Below are positions 1-12,700 of a DNA stretch of 64,000 nt, one piece after another. The first letter of the stretch is position 1. The number at the start of each line of letters is the position of its first letter. Where the stretch lies: contig JASANC010004322.1 in the NCBI GenBank assembly GCA_030248135.1, positions 61,774 through 125,773 of the forward strand. The letters are read 5' to 3'. The position numbers were made by a program, and so were the translations under genes. The stretch comes from Theristus sp. LFF4_11 (lineage: Eukaryota; Nematoda; Chromadorea; Monhysterida; Xyalidae). The notes under the pieces are model-generated. The model saw only the letters and a list, made by a program, of their open reading frames with translations, searched no databases and was not told the origin of the DNA.

Positions 1-242
1 TTCGCGGTTGGCTGAACACTTGCAAATCTGCGTTACTGATTCGTTTGTTTGCGTGAATGTGCGTGTGGTCGGTGAAGCTTTGAAGAGTTTGGATGAAGTA
101 ATGAAGCGATGTTTGGACACTTTGACAGTGTGGGGATCGGCAAAGTGTTTGGGGGGCGAGTAGACGAAATATACTTAATTGTGCGAGGCTTGAGCGTTTT
201 TAAACTTTATGCCTGTGGTTGATGATTTGACTAAATTTGTGT

Positions 243-330
243 TCATGTGGTAGTATTTAGTGACCGCATAGCTATGTTTTAACACAGTTATGCGTCACTA
301 AATCATGTTTCATGAATGCCGCTTAAATCG
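243..330. mobile_element. Palindromic MITE, family P copy 1
   Basis: A hairpin with arms reading ...TTTAGTGACCGCATAGCTATG and the reverse complement ...TGCGTCACTAAAT...CATGAATGC. The same palindrome recurs at 15604-15692, at 20369-20696 (interrupted) and partly at 16952-17035, so it is a small dispersed inverted-repeat element. No coding capacity. Confidence 0.65.
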
Positions 331-485
331 GCATTCATCTGAATCGGTACTTTTGAGGCATGATTGACTACTGATAGTTGCTTCTTGAATGCCCCTTGAG
401 TTGAACTGGTGAAAAAGTAGAAATGAAAAAGGTTCATTTCTGCCAATGAACATCGGAAAAACAATCTTTTTTTGCAACCTTTCAG

Positions 486-725
486 AGCATGCAGAGTCTA
501 TTGGCGACACCGCTAAGCACGATACGTGACGATCGACTGTTTGACTTTCGCAAAGTCGACAATGTAAGTGACGAAAAACGATTTAAGTGGAGTTCTTTTT
601 TGTTGAACTGCGCTTGTTAAGTTTGTAGATTTCTGGTATTGTCGTAGAACCTGCTAACGGATTACCACTTCTGTAGGAGGCGACTGCAGAAGCTCAGCTA
701 TCCACATCGGAGGCATGTGCCAATA
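486..725 (+). CDS. Two predicted short upstream exons of the AFF-like gene (486-563, 677-725)
   Basis: Exon 486-563 has a T-rich acceptor ending in TTTCAG and the donor GTAAGT. It is open for 26 codons (begins SMQSLLATPLS, ends FRKVDN). Exon 677-725 has acceptor CTGTAG and donor GTAAGT and reads EATAEAQLSTSEACAN plus one base. Phases run 0 to 0, then 0 to 1, and exon 8793 needs exactly a phase-1 entry, completing an ACC codon. The protein sequence itself has no motif I recognise. The call rests on paired consensus splice sites and phase agreement across an 8 kb intron. An alternative is that they are alternative exons of the same gene. Confidence 0.5.
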
Positions 726-3700
726 GTAAGTGTGACTTTAAAATCGGTGGTTAAAAAGTTATTTTTAATTTTTAAAAAGTAAAAAAAAATGTTTGTTGTC
801 AACCAACTATCGGTCATCCGCATCCCTATTCTTCGATGTGTTGTTGTTTCTTGTTAATTCCTTCGTTCATTAACGAACAATACCTTTCGCCCAAAGGTTC
901 CAAGTTACATGATATGACAAATCAAGTCGAAATGAGAGATGAATAGAACGTCATGAATATTCTGCATTGTTATTGAAGCGGAAAAAGCAATCACACGGAT
1001 GGCATGTATGCTATACACCTCGATTTAGCTATTTGATGGTTTGTAGTGTTTGTACTTACTACTGCGGCTGTAGTTCTTGTTGTTATTGTTGTGCGTGCTA
1101 GTCATTGCAGCATACTTGAACATTGTCTGAGTTCCTTTTATTGCGGAACTTATTATTACTTGTTTGTTAGTCGTTTTTGTTTTGCTTTCGCGGCTTCAAT
1201 TTCGTTAGCATGACTAGAGTCAGTGTGGATATCTTTCTGAATTTGAGAAGCCATTGCCTTTTGTTCCTACTAGAGTTTTATCTAAACTGTTATTTACAGG
1301 AGGTGACTTTTGCTTTTTTGAAATGCGATTTTCTGAAGAAACACAGACAGGTTTGTCAACAAACTTGTTGATGTAGAATCATTAGTATCCCAGGAAACAG
1401 AGAGCAGGTGCTATTAGAAATGTGGTTTTCGGAAACCTCTATATGTTACAATCTTGAAACTCCTGTGATTATCCTTGAGAAAAAAGCGTTTATCCACTGG
1501 CCAATTGTACCAAGCATGCATATAGGTCAGGTGCGTTTTGAAATTTATAATTTTTTCAAAGTTGTGTTCTTGAAAACCAACGCCGCCAACAAGAAAAAAT
1601 CCGGTAAATCTATGCACATATTGTTTTTAACATTTGGTCCAAAAACTGAGAATAAACTGAAAACAGAAAAAATCGTTTCACATACACGTAACACCAGTCT
1701 GTGTTGGTGGCACAGTACGGTGAAAACGAGCGAGGGCGACTAAAATGCATTTTTTTCTCATCTGCCATTCCAATTTCATTGCAGCCCACACCACCCCGCC
1801 GTGGCATATCCGCCTTTTGTTTGTTTGTTATTCGCGAACGGAGCGCAACAGAGCGGGGTGGATAGTTGATTTGATTCTCGGCCTGTTGGAGTGAAATGCG
1901 CACGTGGTTTGGTGTCTTCTTGGAAATTTCCGAGTGTGTTTGGCTTACCCATCTAGCTGAAAATTGTGTTGAAACCATGTTTAAGATTGCATAAACGCAT
2001 GTTCTATTAGCCGGATCATTCTAGCACTGTAGATTTTATTCAGTTCTGTGGCTTCACAGCTAGATGGGATGCAGTAAGTGTAGATTGCGGTTCTTACTCT
2101 CAGCAGTAATATCTCGAGACCAATAGCTGTTCGCTGGTTCTTTCCTGTATTTACCGTCTATGGACAGTGTACGATTGAAAACTGCGAAAAGCTTTCCACT
2201 GACACTGACTGCAAAGCAACTAGCCGACGAAACGACCCAGAATACTTTGCGATCGTTAAATTTCGAATTCGTTTGCAAGAGCTTTATTTTGAATATTATT
2301 GATTAAACCACCCATATGCAACGTCCCACATGTATAATCACTGTTTATTTATTCATTTTTGCAGACTTGATTGCTGCCATGTTTGCTTCACGATTTCACT
2401 CACGAAATTTCTGTCGTGTTTCGTTTATATTTTTGGATAGATATCTGATATACCAGATGCGCATATGTGTTGATGGATATAAACGTGACATCAATGGAAG
2501 GAATCGGTTATATTGACCAGTTTTTATGTGTCTCCTCAACTCGCTCATTCATTAACAATTCCACCCCCACACACAAACCATATGCATCGCACTCACTCCC
2601 TATCTGGCGATTTTCCACACCGTATTACACGGTTTCCGTTTGTTTGGCGAACAAAAGCGCCTAAGTTACCTCACGTTTTTGGAAGCGTTGAACATCGTAT
2701 TTTCACGAAGTGAATTTAAACTGAACTTTAAAAGTACATCAAGTGAACTGAACACTGTTTTGTCTCGTTTACCGCCGTAGCATTATCATTGGTCCATCGA
2801 AAGGTCGCGTTTACCGTAAATTAGTACCTTCTTCAAAAACGGACTTTGACCTGTTCTACCGGACCGCCGAAGATGCCAAATCGGACCATTTTGCTAGCCG
2901 AGTTGTGACTCTTTTTGCGCATTCGCATCTGTATATTGGTTAGTCGCCTTTGGCTTTTTCTCCTTCTGTCTCTCTCTTTTGCACCACCACCGCCGCGGAA
3001 TCGACACATACATTGAACATACTCGATTCGTAATATCTAACATCACATACATTGTACATTTTTATTTATTATGGTCGCTCATATACACGTTTACGGTATC
3101 CAATGTGCTGAGCAAGCTCGCACACGCTCTTTTCATTCTGTCTCTCTCTTGCATATTGGCTTTCGGTTTTTCAGTTTTCGGTTATTATATATTGCTTTTG
3201 TATGTTTTCTCTCTTCTGCTCATGTCTCGGTACAATTTGCAGTTAGTGCGGTTTTTGTGTCTGTGTTGTTGTGTATGTGTGTATGTTGATATTTTGTAAC
3301 TGTCCGCATGTCCATCCTCTTCTATTATGTTTGTTATGCTGGTTTAGAGTCCAGTTTTATACCGCTCGTGAGAATTTTGTAAAATTTCGTGCTTTCTCAT
3401 TTCGTTTCAGTGTTGTGTCCACTTTGGTTAGTCCGCCACAGCCCACACCCACTTTCCTTCCGACCACCCCTCCACCTTGCGGAGGATTATTTGGTCTCTC
3501 GCCGACTTACACAAAAGAATGTTTAGTACGGTTTTTATTATTTCGTTTTATTGTGGCGTCAATTTCGGTGGTGGAGACTCACTGTTAAAATGTTTTAAAC
3601 TGAAGCGGTTCTTATCGCGTTTAAGAGGCGTTAAGTTTCGAAGTTTTCATGCAAAAGCCTCTGGCAAAAGTGAAGCTGCGTTTCTTTATTGCGTTTTAGC

Positions 3701-6700
3701 GCGAAGTCGTCGTGACAAATAATGGGAAGGGATAACGCTTTTTAAAGACGGCACCTTTTGTGGAATATTTTATCGCGATAGATGTACCGTCGAGTAGAAA
3801 TCTCATTTGTTACACCCGAACAAATACAATGGCGAGTTCATTTCCAGTGTTTCACGTTCCGCGACCACTCCCACGCGTGAATCTATCTGGTCTGCATGGC
3901 GATTCTCTTTTTGAAAAGTCGCAAGCACAAAATTATGCAGCCTCGTTTCACCTGCTCGTTCCACCCACACCAGCAACAGTGCCATGCTAATCATGGGTAT
4001 TCTATTCTTGCTTATTATGCCATGTCCCGTTCCGATTTGCGTCATTCAACGTCGTGTACTATGTCACTTTATTGATTTAATTCCGCACTTTCTCATTAGT
4101 GTTTCTTTTCGTTCTGCGCTCTTTTGCGGTTGTTTGCTGAACTTGTGTGAAGGCACAGAGTTGACACGCCAAGTGATAAATCTGATGATGCCTTTTTTAC
4201 TTTCAGAACTGGCCGAAAGACTATAAATAAACTGATTTGATTTGAATGTTGCGCCTGCCCACCTAACCGGGTTTTTTAACCCCGTGAAGGCCTGTGTGAA
4301 GGTTTTTTTAATTTTAAGAGTCATTAGTTAAGGCTTTGTTTAATTATAATGTACATTTGTACTTGGAGACAAACCAGTCAATGCATTATGACATGCGGTA
4401 TCCAGTGCTTTATGTCATGTAGTACGATTAATCAACATTGCATATTTAACTTATTGTTAATTGTTAATTTAGATATCTGGATTTCGCTTTCTCTCTGGGG
4501 CTCCGGTATCCTCTTGTCACTATATGCTTGCTTAAACACGGGGATAACTAAACACATATCTCGATTGAATGGATGTGTTCCAATGTTTTGTCGCTGCATC
4601 CACAACAGTTCGAATGTTACGTCATCCACGTCTGTTGATGCTTGCTGTTGTTTGAGTTGAAGCGATCCGACCTTAAACATTTTGTGTAATGGTGGTCCTG
4701 TTGCGCGCGCGCGCGTTTAACGCATTTTAAGCTAGCCCATATCATATATATTGTTGAAATAGCGAGTTTTTCTATGCTAAACATATTACTTTAAAATTTT
4801 GTGTTTTTGCTTTTGAAAAGAGCGAACAACAGTTCTCGTTTACGAACGCATTTCATCTTGCGTTTCGACCATTTTTCGATGGGCGCTGCGCTGTTTGTTT
4901 GTCAGTTTTGCGATTGCTCTGCTTTCCTGCCCGTTTTTCCACAATGGATAATATGTGTAATTTTGTTATTGTTTGCTTTTTCTTGCCCCCTATTCAACCC
5001 TATTCTGAGGTATTATTTCTAACGATTCTCGAAGAATTAATAATGTTATCATTTTTCCAGCTGACTTCGAGTTTTTTCCCTGTTTTTTGCGTACTTGTTT
5101 ATTATTGTTCTTTATTACTGTTGTTGTTTGTTGCTACTGTTGTGAAACTGCGTGCTGCGTCCGCCCGCGGGAGCCGCTTTTTGTGTCCGTTCGAGTGATT
5201 TTTTTGTTAAATATTTTTTCCGAGTTTTCTAACAGTTAGGTCGACACCAGCCTGGGTGGGTGCAAAATGAAAACGACAAACTATTTGCACTTTATAAGTT
5301 TTGCTTGTGTTCTGCGCGCTGGTTTTGTTTATTGTACAGCACATTTTTATTTTTTGTATTTGTACGTATTGTAAATTGCTGAAACTAACTGATTGCTGAT
5401 GTTTAGTAGTTTTTTTTCGAACGGAATTGTCAGGTCTAGAAACATCGAAATTTCACGGCTTTTCTATTGAAAGCATCTGGCGAAAAATATGCAGCACATT
5501 TCATCAATTGAATTGGACTTGACTTGGATAGCTTCGAAAAGAAAGTGAAGCAAAAACATTTTTTTCCAGTGTTGCGTTTGGTTGAATTCACAAAACCAAT
5601 CCACTCGCATATTGTTCGCATGTGTGTATATTGCGTTATATATATTTATATGTACATGTATATGATATTTGAATAGCTGTGCTGCGCCGCCATGTTTTCT
5701 GTGCGTATTTTTTCTGTTGTTGTATCGACTTTTATGAACAAAATGTGAACATTTTTATATGATGCACTTATGCAGTTACTTTTTTGTGTCCGGTATTGCT
5801 TCGTTCGTCGCTAGGCACCAGAACTGTTGTGCATGCTACTGTCGCCGCTTTTTCAAACAACCGTTTTTAATGAGCGTTCATATGTTGATCTGTCAGTTTG
5901 AATTTGCCGTTTCAAAAGTTTTGTCAGATCAAAAGGATATAGATTTTGCACGCGCATTATGTAATGAAACTGGACATTAGAGGTTCCTTGATAGGATGAC
6001 AGACTGTAAATGTGAAGTTGAGTTGGGACGTTTCATGTCCTTGCCACGCGGTGAACACGCTATTGGTGCAGTACTATTGCAGTTTGAATGTATAGAGCTT
6101 GCAATTGGCAATAGCGTCCAATCCAGTTAGTATTCATTGCAATTATCCCCGATACCTTATGTTTTCTTCAGCGTGACTTTTGTCATTATTATCCTAGTTT
6201 TGAACGTGCCAAAACCGGTCCAGACAGTTGTTTCGGGCGGCAAATGGACCAGCGAAAATGGGCATCTTATAAGTGACAGTGAGTTTAAAGAGCAGAAAGC
6301 AAATAAATGGAGGCATGGTTCGTTTTAAGAAACCGGATCATAATGGAACCAAAAAAAACGCTGAAATGTATCCGGTGCCAGTGTGCCACGCTTGAACTGG
6401 GACCGAGAATTCTTTGTCCACAGCTCTCGATTCACTGAGACTACGATATGTACAGAGTATCTAATGTCCTTGTCTGAAGATCGTGCACTTTCTTCAGAGA
6501 CGTGTTTTTATTGAATCGAATGGAATGGAATGAAGTGATCTATCAGTGGCAGAACAACAAAAAAGCAATAAATATGCTGCCACGGCGTTTGCTGCGCTCA
6601 AGCCCTGCGTTCAGTAAAGATCGTGTCAAGATACGCTAGATACCGTAATGGTATTTCGAGAGTTGTTGTTGTTGTGGCATTCCGATAGCATTCATGTTCT

Positions 6701-9700
6701 TGTTGTGGTGGTTGTTGCCGTGCTGGTTTGGAAAAAAGTTATTATACTGTTTCCGCGTGTGCTCAGCTCAAAAACTGTTTGCAGTTTATTTCTGTTTTTT
6801 TTTGTGCTGATGACGGTTTTTTTCCTTTGCACGTTTCGCTTCTCTTTCCGAGTGCGATTATGTTCTCATGTCATTTCTGCCTGGGCGCTTCTATTTTTGT
6901 TTTCTCTTTGATGTTCGCTGCTTATATGTGTTGTTGTTTACTTGTTTTTGTCTTCCTTGCGGCAATCCATGATACTTTCCAGGCTCAATTTCCAGACTAT
7001 AAATTTCCACTTAGCAGCGCGCAGACCGCTTGAATCAGTTGGACGAAACGGTTCTTTCTATACTTTTTTTTCGAAAAAGAATTTTTAGATTTCTTAAAAA
7101 CGGACACAACTCGCATGTTTCGGACGTCGCCATGTTGTTCATGCAAATACACTGCACCTCTCTGTATCGTTCTGTGTTGCTATTTTTTTCATGATCGTTT
7201 TTCCATATTCTGTCGGTTTACAGCCAGCGCGAGTGCGACCTTGTCGATATGGGTGTGCTTTAGTGTCTGTCTGTTTTCGGTACGTTTCGAATCCAGCACC
7301 ATCGTGCTACTACGTACGGATGCACGGACTTGTAATGTTTTATTTGTCACAATGTGTTTGTACATACGTGTTGGTGCCATTTTCGGTTGTGCTGTGTCTT
7401 TTTTCCAGCTGGACACACGGCATAGGAATATTTTTTTTCGTCTGGATTAGCAGATTTTTTTTGAATGTGGATTTCAAGTTTTCCATTGGTTGACATGTGT
7501 GTATTGGTCAGAAGTTTTGATTGTTCAGACATTCAGAAGTTTCGAATTGTTTCATTGACCTTTGCAATTATTACTGTGCGTCAATTGGTCGTGCCCGTGC
7601 GTGGTACGCCCACATGATTCAGCCAATTAGCGGATTGGATTTGAATTTGAGCGCAAAAATTTCCAGTTTTTGTATTATTGTGTCTGACAATTTACTTCGG
7701 CAACTTTATTGACAACCTTTCTTCGCTTCTAATGGACTTGGTTACTCTCTCCTCTTTCCGTCATGGTGAAATGCGTATTGTACGTGCGTGACGCCAACTG
7801 TTTTTAATTCGCTTTTTTTTGTTTCACCCTCTTTCGAACTGTGTTTCGCCATTTTGTTTCGGGCACCGTTTTTTTTCGCACTTCACTTCGCCTACGTACT
7901 GTGCAAGTGATGGGGTGAAATTCTTGATTGCTTTTTTTTCGGTTTCGTAATTTTCCGCCGCCTCGCTGACTGTGTGCAAGTTTTCGATGTTATTTCTATT
8001 CATGTCTGGCTTTGGTCGGGCTGTCATTGTCAAGTCAACTGATGATTTTTGATATTTCATCGTTCATTTAATGAAGATAAATTTTCAATTCTCACAATAT
8101 TCGTGCAATCTGCTTTTCAACTCATGTCGGAGAGTAATTTCATCAAATCTTGGTTTTTTCCACTCCACATTTTCTTTCAACTTCGCACGTGCTGCTTGAC
8201 CTTCGTCTTGTTGTATGCGTGCAAATGTTGTTGTCGTTGTTTTTTTCTGGCGAACACTTTTATCATTATTCTCATTGTCTGACTTACAATACGATCTGGA
8301 CGTAGTAATGTAATTTGCGAAATATTTGCTATGATTGTCTTTTTTTGTGATATCTGTTTGAGAAAAAAAGAATTTTGTGATGATGTTTTTTCTTGCGACA
8401 ATGGTGTTTTCTTGCATCCGCGCGCGCTCGAACAGCAGCTGTCATGTCATTTTATTTTTTTTACGTTCTTCAAGAAATGCGATTTTTCGAATAGTCTTTG
8501 TTCACTTTTTGCGAGTATTGGTATTGCGAGTGATTTCAAAAATTATTTTGTTTCGTTGGAAATATCCGTTTTTTATTGACATCATAATTGTCTACCGACA
8601 CGGGTGGTTTAACTAGTGTCCAGGATAGTGCTTGTCATTTCCATATGTATCAAAAGTTTGAAGAGTGACATTGTTTTAAGTCAATTCCATAAGAGTTATT
8701 GAAAAATTTTGTTTATTTTTAGACGATTTTCTCATTTATAAACCATGAAAAAAATTTGATTTTTTTAAATCGGAAGTTTTTCTGTTTTTTAGCCAACGAC
8801 ATCAGCAGGCAGCTATTATCAGATGATCTGCTGCTGAGTGAAGACAGCAGCGAAAGCGAGGATGAGGGTGAAATTAAGTCAAACGAGAACTCGAACGACT
8901 CGAAAACTGCTTCTCAATTCTTGGTCAATGGTGCTGAGGAAGCCCGATTAATTCAACCGGAGGTATGTGAAGCGTTTCAAGTTTCCAGTCCACCCGACTT
9001 GTAAATAAATATGCTTTCATTAAAGTCAAATAGTAAAAGCCAATTAATTACAGTTTCACTGTCGCATGTGTGTCGCTATTTTTAACAACATGGGTTTATT
9101 TATTCGGAAGTAAATAAACCATATACATGTATTCTGATGCCTTCTTGACTCATCAAACAATATATGAGGCGTGTTTGTTTGCGAAGTTTGTTGCAAAATG
9201 ATGCGATGAAAATAGCTGTTTTTAATCAGTTCGATCCAAAAATAGAACCGCCATTTCACGATTATTTTATCGTGCATGGTTGAACTTTGATTAATTGTTA
9301 CATGACGTACTGGATTGCTTTTACGTATTGCTTTTACTTGATAGTACAGGACAGTTGGTGCCCGGCTTAAAATAGCTTAAAACTTTTATCAATGAAACAT
9401 GACGTATTTGTTGAACATGATGTTTTTGTTTTCTCTCGTTCTTATTCGATTATCTCCATGTATAATTTGTTAGATTTACTTACCCCTTTCCTGCTTCAGA
9501 GCCAGAAAGTTGAAGTTGAAGTTGAGTTGAACTTTGTTGGAGTAACTTGAAACAACTAAAAATGTCGCGAGTTTAGCGCTTGCCAGTGACACCGGCCGAC
9601 ACCCACATTTATTAGCGACAGACTAATCTGGTCTTATTTGAAATGTCCGTTATTATCGCGTTTATGAACGTCACCTTGCTATTCCTGTTGCTATTCACGG

Positions 9701-12700
9701 CGGTTTAGCAAGAATGAAGCTTTTACTGCGTTACTGCTTGCGCTTAGTATCTGGCAAATCTGCGCAAATTAAGTATCGTCAGGCAGAAGACGTCACGTAT
9801 TAGATTGAAGTGGATGATTTTGTTCACAGAGGGAAAAGTAAAAACGAAGTTGAATAAATAAGCCCTAAACAGTAGCCACTGTCTTATCGGTCGGGTAAAC
9901 TTGGTTGGATTGGTTGGAAAATTAGGACTTTTCGACTATTATTAGGCTATTTTGTGAACATCACAAGTCATCAACATACACATCTACATATCGATATCCA
10001 CGTTGTATTGATATCGTTTTCAATATTAACTGTAGTAATTTAAAATATATTCACCATTTCAGCCGCTACCGTTGCACAATCCGTCGAGCAAGATGGACGA
10101 TCCGTGGGACCTGGACAAGATCATCGGCACGGTGAAACCGGTCGAGCCGCCACCGACCATGGCGAAGCTAGCCGAAATAAAACAAGAGCCGAAACCTGCT
10201 GTCACAAACGTCGACAACACCAACAGCAATAACAATAACAGTATTAATGGCAATGAGGTCGTGAAACAAGAGAAGCAACCGCCGCCAGACGAGTCCGATC
10301 ATCAGACATCGTCGTCGAAGAAGAAGAAAAAGAAGCGTCGCTCGATCTCGCCGATTCCGTCGCTGTTCGACGAGCCGTTCACGAACATCAGCATGGCCGA
10401 ACGCGTGAAACTCTCGTCCAGACACTCGAAAACGAAACAACAACAGCAGACGTCGAAGATCGACAGTCCGTCGGAGACGACGACAAAGAAACGCCGCGAC
10501 TCCTCTCACTCGTCCAAGTCGTCCTCGTCGAAGAAGTCGTCGTCGAAGGCGGAGAAACGACAGAAGAAACACCACGACGATCATCGTCGGTCGATTGCGG
10601 AATCGGCGGGTGAAACGGTAAAAACAGCGGCGGCGACGTCGAAATCGCCGTTTACGATGGACATTCCGAAGCGGGTGGATCTGGCGGCGGATAGCTCGGA
10701 CTTTTCCATAAAGTGTCGCCTTCGCCTCGACATGCTGACGGAGCCGATGCGAATGCGCATTCTGTCGCCGTTGCACGCGCCGCTGATCGACACTAGTAGT
10801 AGTACAACTGTCGTCGTCGTCGGTGGCGAGAGTGGTTCGCAGTTGACAAAATGCCGCGACACTTCTCCACCGACGGGACAACTGACCGACGATAGTCGAG
10901 AGCGGCCGGTAATCACGACGAAACGCCATAATAATCCGAACGGCAACCAAACGGCCGTTAATGGACCGATTGAGCATGGTCGATCGGCGGTCGTCGTCGT
11001 CGACGACTACGACGATGAGCTCGACGACATGCCGTTGGACAAGCGAAAGAATCACCCGACCAACAACGGTCAGTCCTCGCTGGCCGTCACGTCGCCCGGC
11101 GTGCACAGTCATTCTTCCTCCGGATCGTCATCGACATCACCGGAGAAAAAGTCCAAAACTCGTGGTGACCACCACCACCACCACCAGAAAGCGGACTCTA
11201 AACAGTCGAAGAAAGAGAGCAAGAAACGCAAGTCGGCCAGCGCCGCCACGTCCAACGAGTTGGCGTCGTCGTATGCAACGCCAACGTCAACTGGCATCAC
11301 TGGTGATCATCATCATCACCAGCAACATCGTGCCACTGTGGAACAGTGCGCCGCTGCGTGTTCTAAGTCACTCAGCGCTGCTGGTCCGACCGCGAATCCG
11401 CCGGTCGCGCATGAAAATAGCAGGTGAAAAATGATTGCGGCTGGAATTTTTTTGATTCGAAAATGAATGTTGCTGATGCAGATGGTAGATGAGACGCAGA
11501 TGATGAAGCGGCGTTTCACTTTACATAGCTATATGTTATTCACGTAAAGCGAAATGCAGCAATCCTTCACGTCACTGTATTTCCAAGTGATGGAGAGAAT
11601 GCGCTTCATCATCCATGAATGAAACTTTAAGTGTACTGAGTGGTCCGCATTGAGATTTCAGTTTACACACCACTTGTATGTGTTGTTCTAATAACAGAAA
11701 ATACCCTGTAAACAAAGCCAATTACAGCAACCATCAAAAGCGCAAGTCGCCATCGTCGTCGTCGTCGTCGCACAAGTCGACCAAATCCTCACAGTCCAGC
11801 ACGTCCTCGCACGTGCAATCATTATCATCATCAACAAGCTCCACTGCCAACGAGACAACCAGTACAACCACTGACGGACCGCATGAGAAACGGATGAAAC
11901 TCGACAAAACCGACACTGCTGACAGCAAGCGACCGCCAACTGACGCCAGTGGTGACGTGCCGAAACTGGCGGTCACTATAAAGCCGACGCCTATTGCTGG
12001 TCAGCTGACGCCAACGCAGCCATCAACAGCGACGAGTGGCGGCAACGTGAAACCGGTGCTGCCGATGAGCAATTCGGCCGCCAATTTGGCGTCCTCGGTG
12101 CCCGTTGGCAAGGTCGAACCGATGATGAACGTGACGGCGCCCGTTTTGGCGCCATCGCGGCCGGCGCACGTCGACGCTGACGGCGCGTTGAAGTCGTTCG
12201 ATCACTATCACAACACGCTGGGCAGGCCGATCAAGCATCGCGCGCAGGATCAGGTGACGCGATGACGACATTCCGTTCGTTATTGTACAGTATGGCCGAA
12301 TAAACAAGGCAGTCGTTGTATTTTCCGTCAAGGCGGGATCACTCGCAGACTGTGGAGTTGACTTCTTCAAGAATGCCAAGATCATTCCCAATCGTGTGTG
12401 GAAGGGAGAAAGGACAGACAGAATCAGTTAGTTTAAACAAAACACGTCAACGTTGACACACAGTTACGTTTCTGAGCGTCTTTTTTGTTCATTTAAATTT
12501 CGCGCGCTCCTTGCACCCTGATAACAACTGCCATGATTAATCGGCCATTCCGTACATGTTGCCGCCATTGCGGAACAGTGTTGCACCCTATTTAGTTAGC
12601 GTCAGCGAGGCTGCACCGAGTGATGGGTTTTCAACCATCTCTAGAATGCCAGAGCTCGCTCGGTCCAGACCGTTTTGCATGCACTGATTCTACCTGTTAC

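Noticed and set aside
10168..11112. 314-codon open frame on the minus strand opposite the AFF-like exon
   Set aside because: Arg/Val/Leu-rich antisense of GTCGTC-type codons; no domain and it is a shadow of the coding exon.
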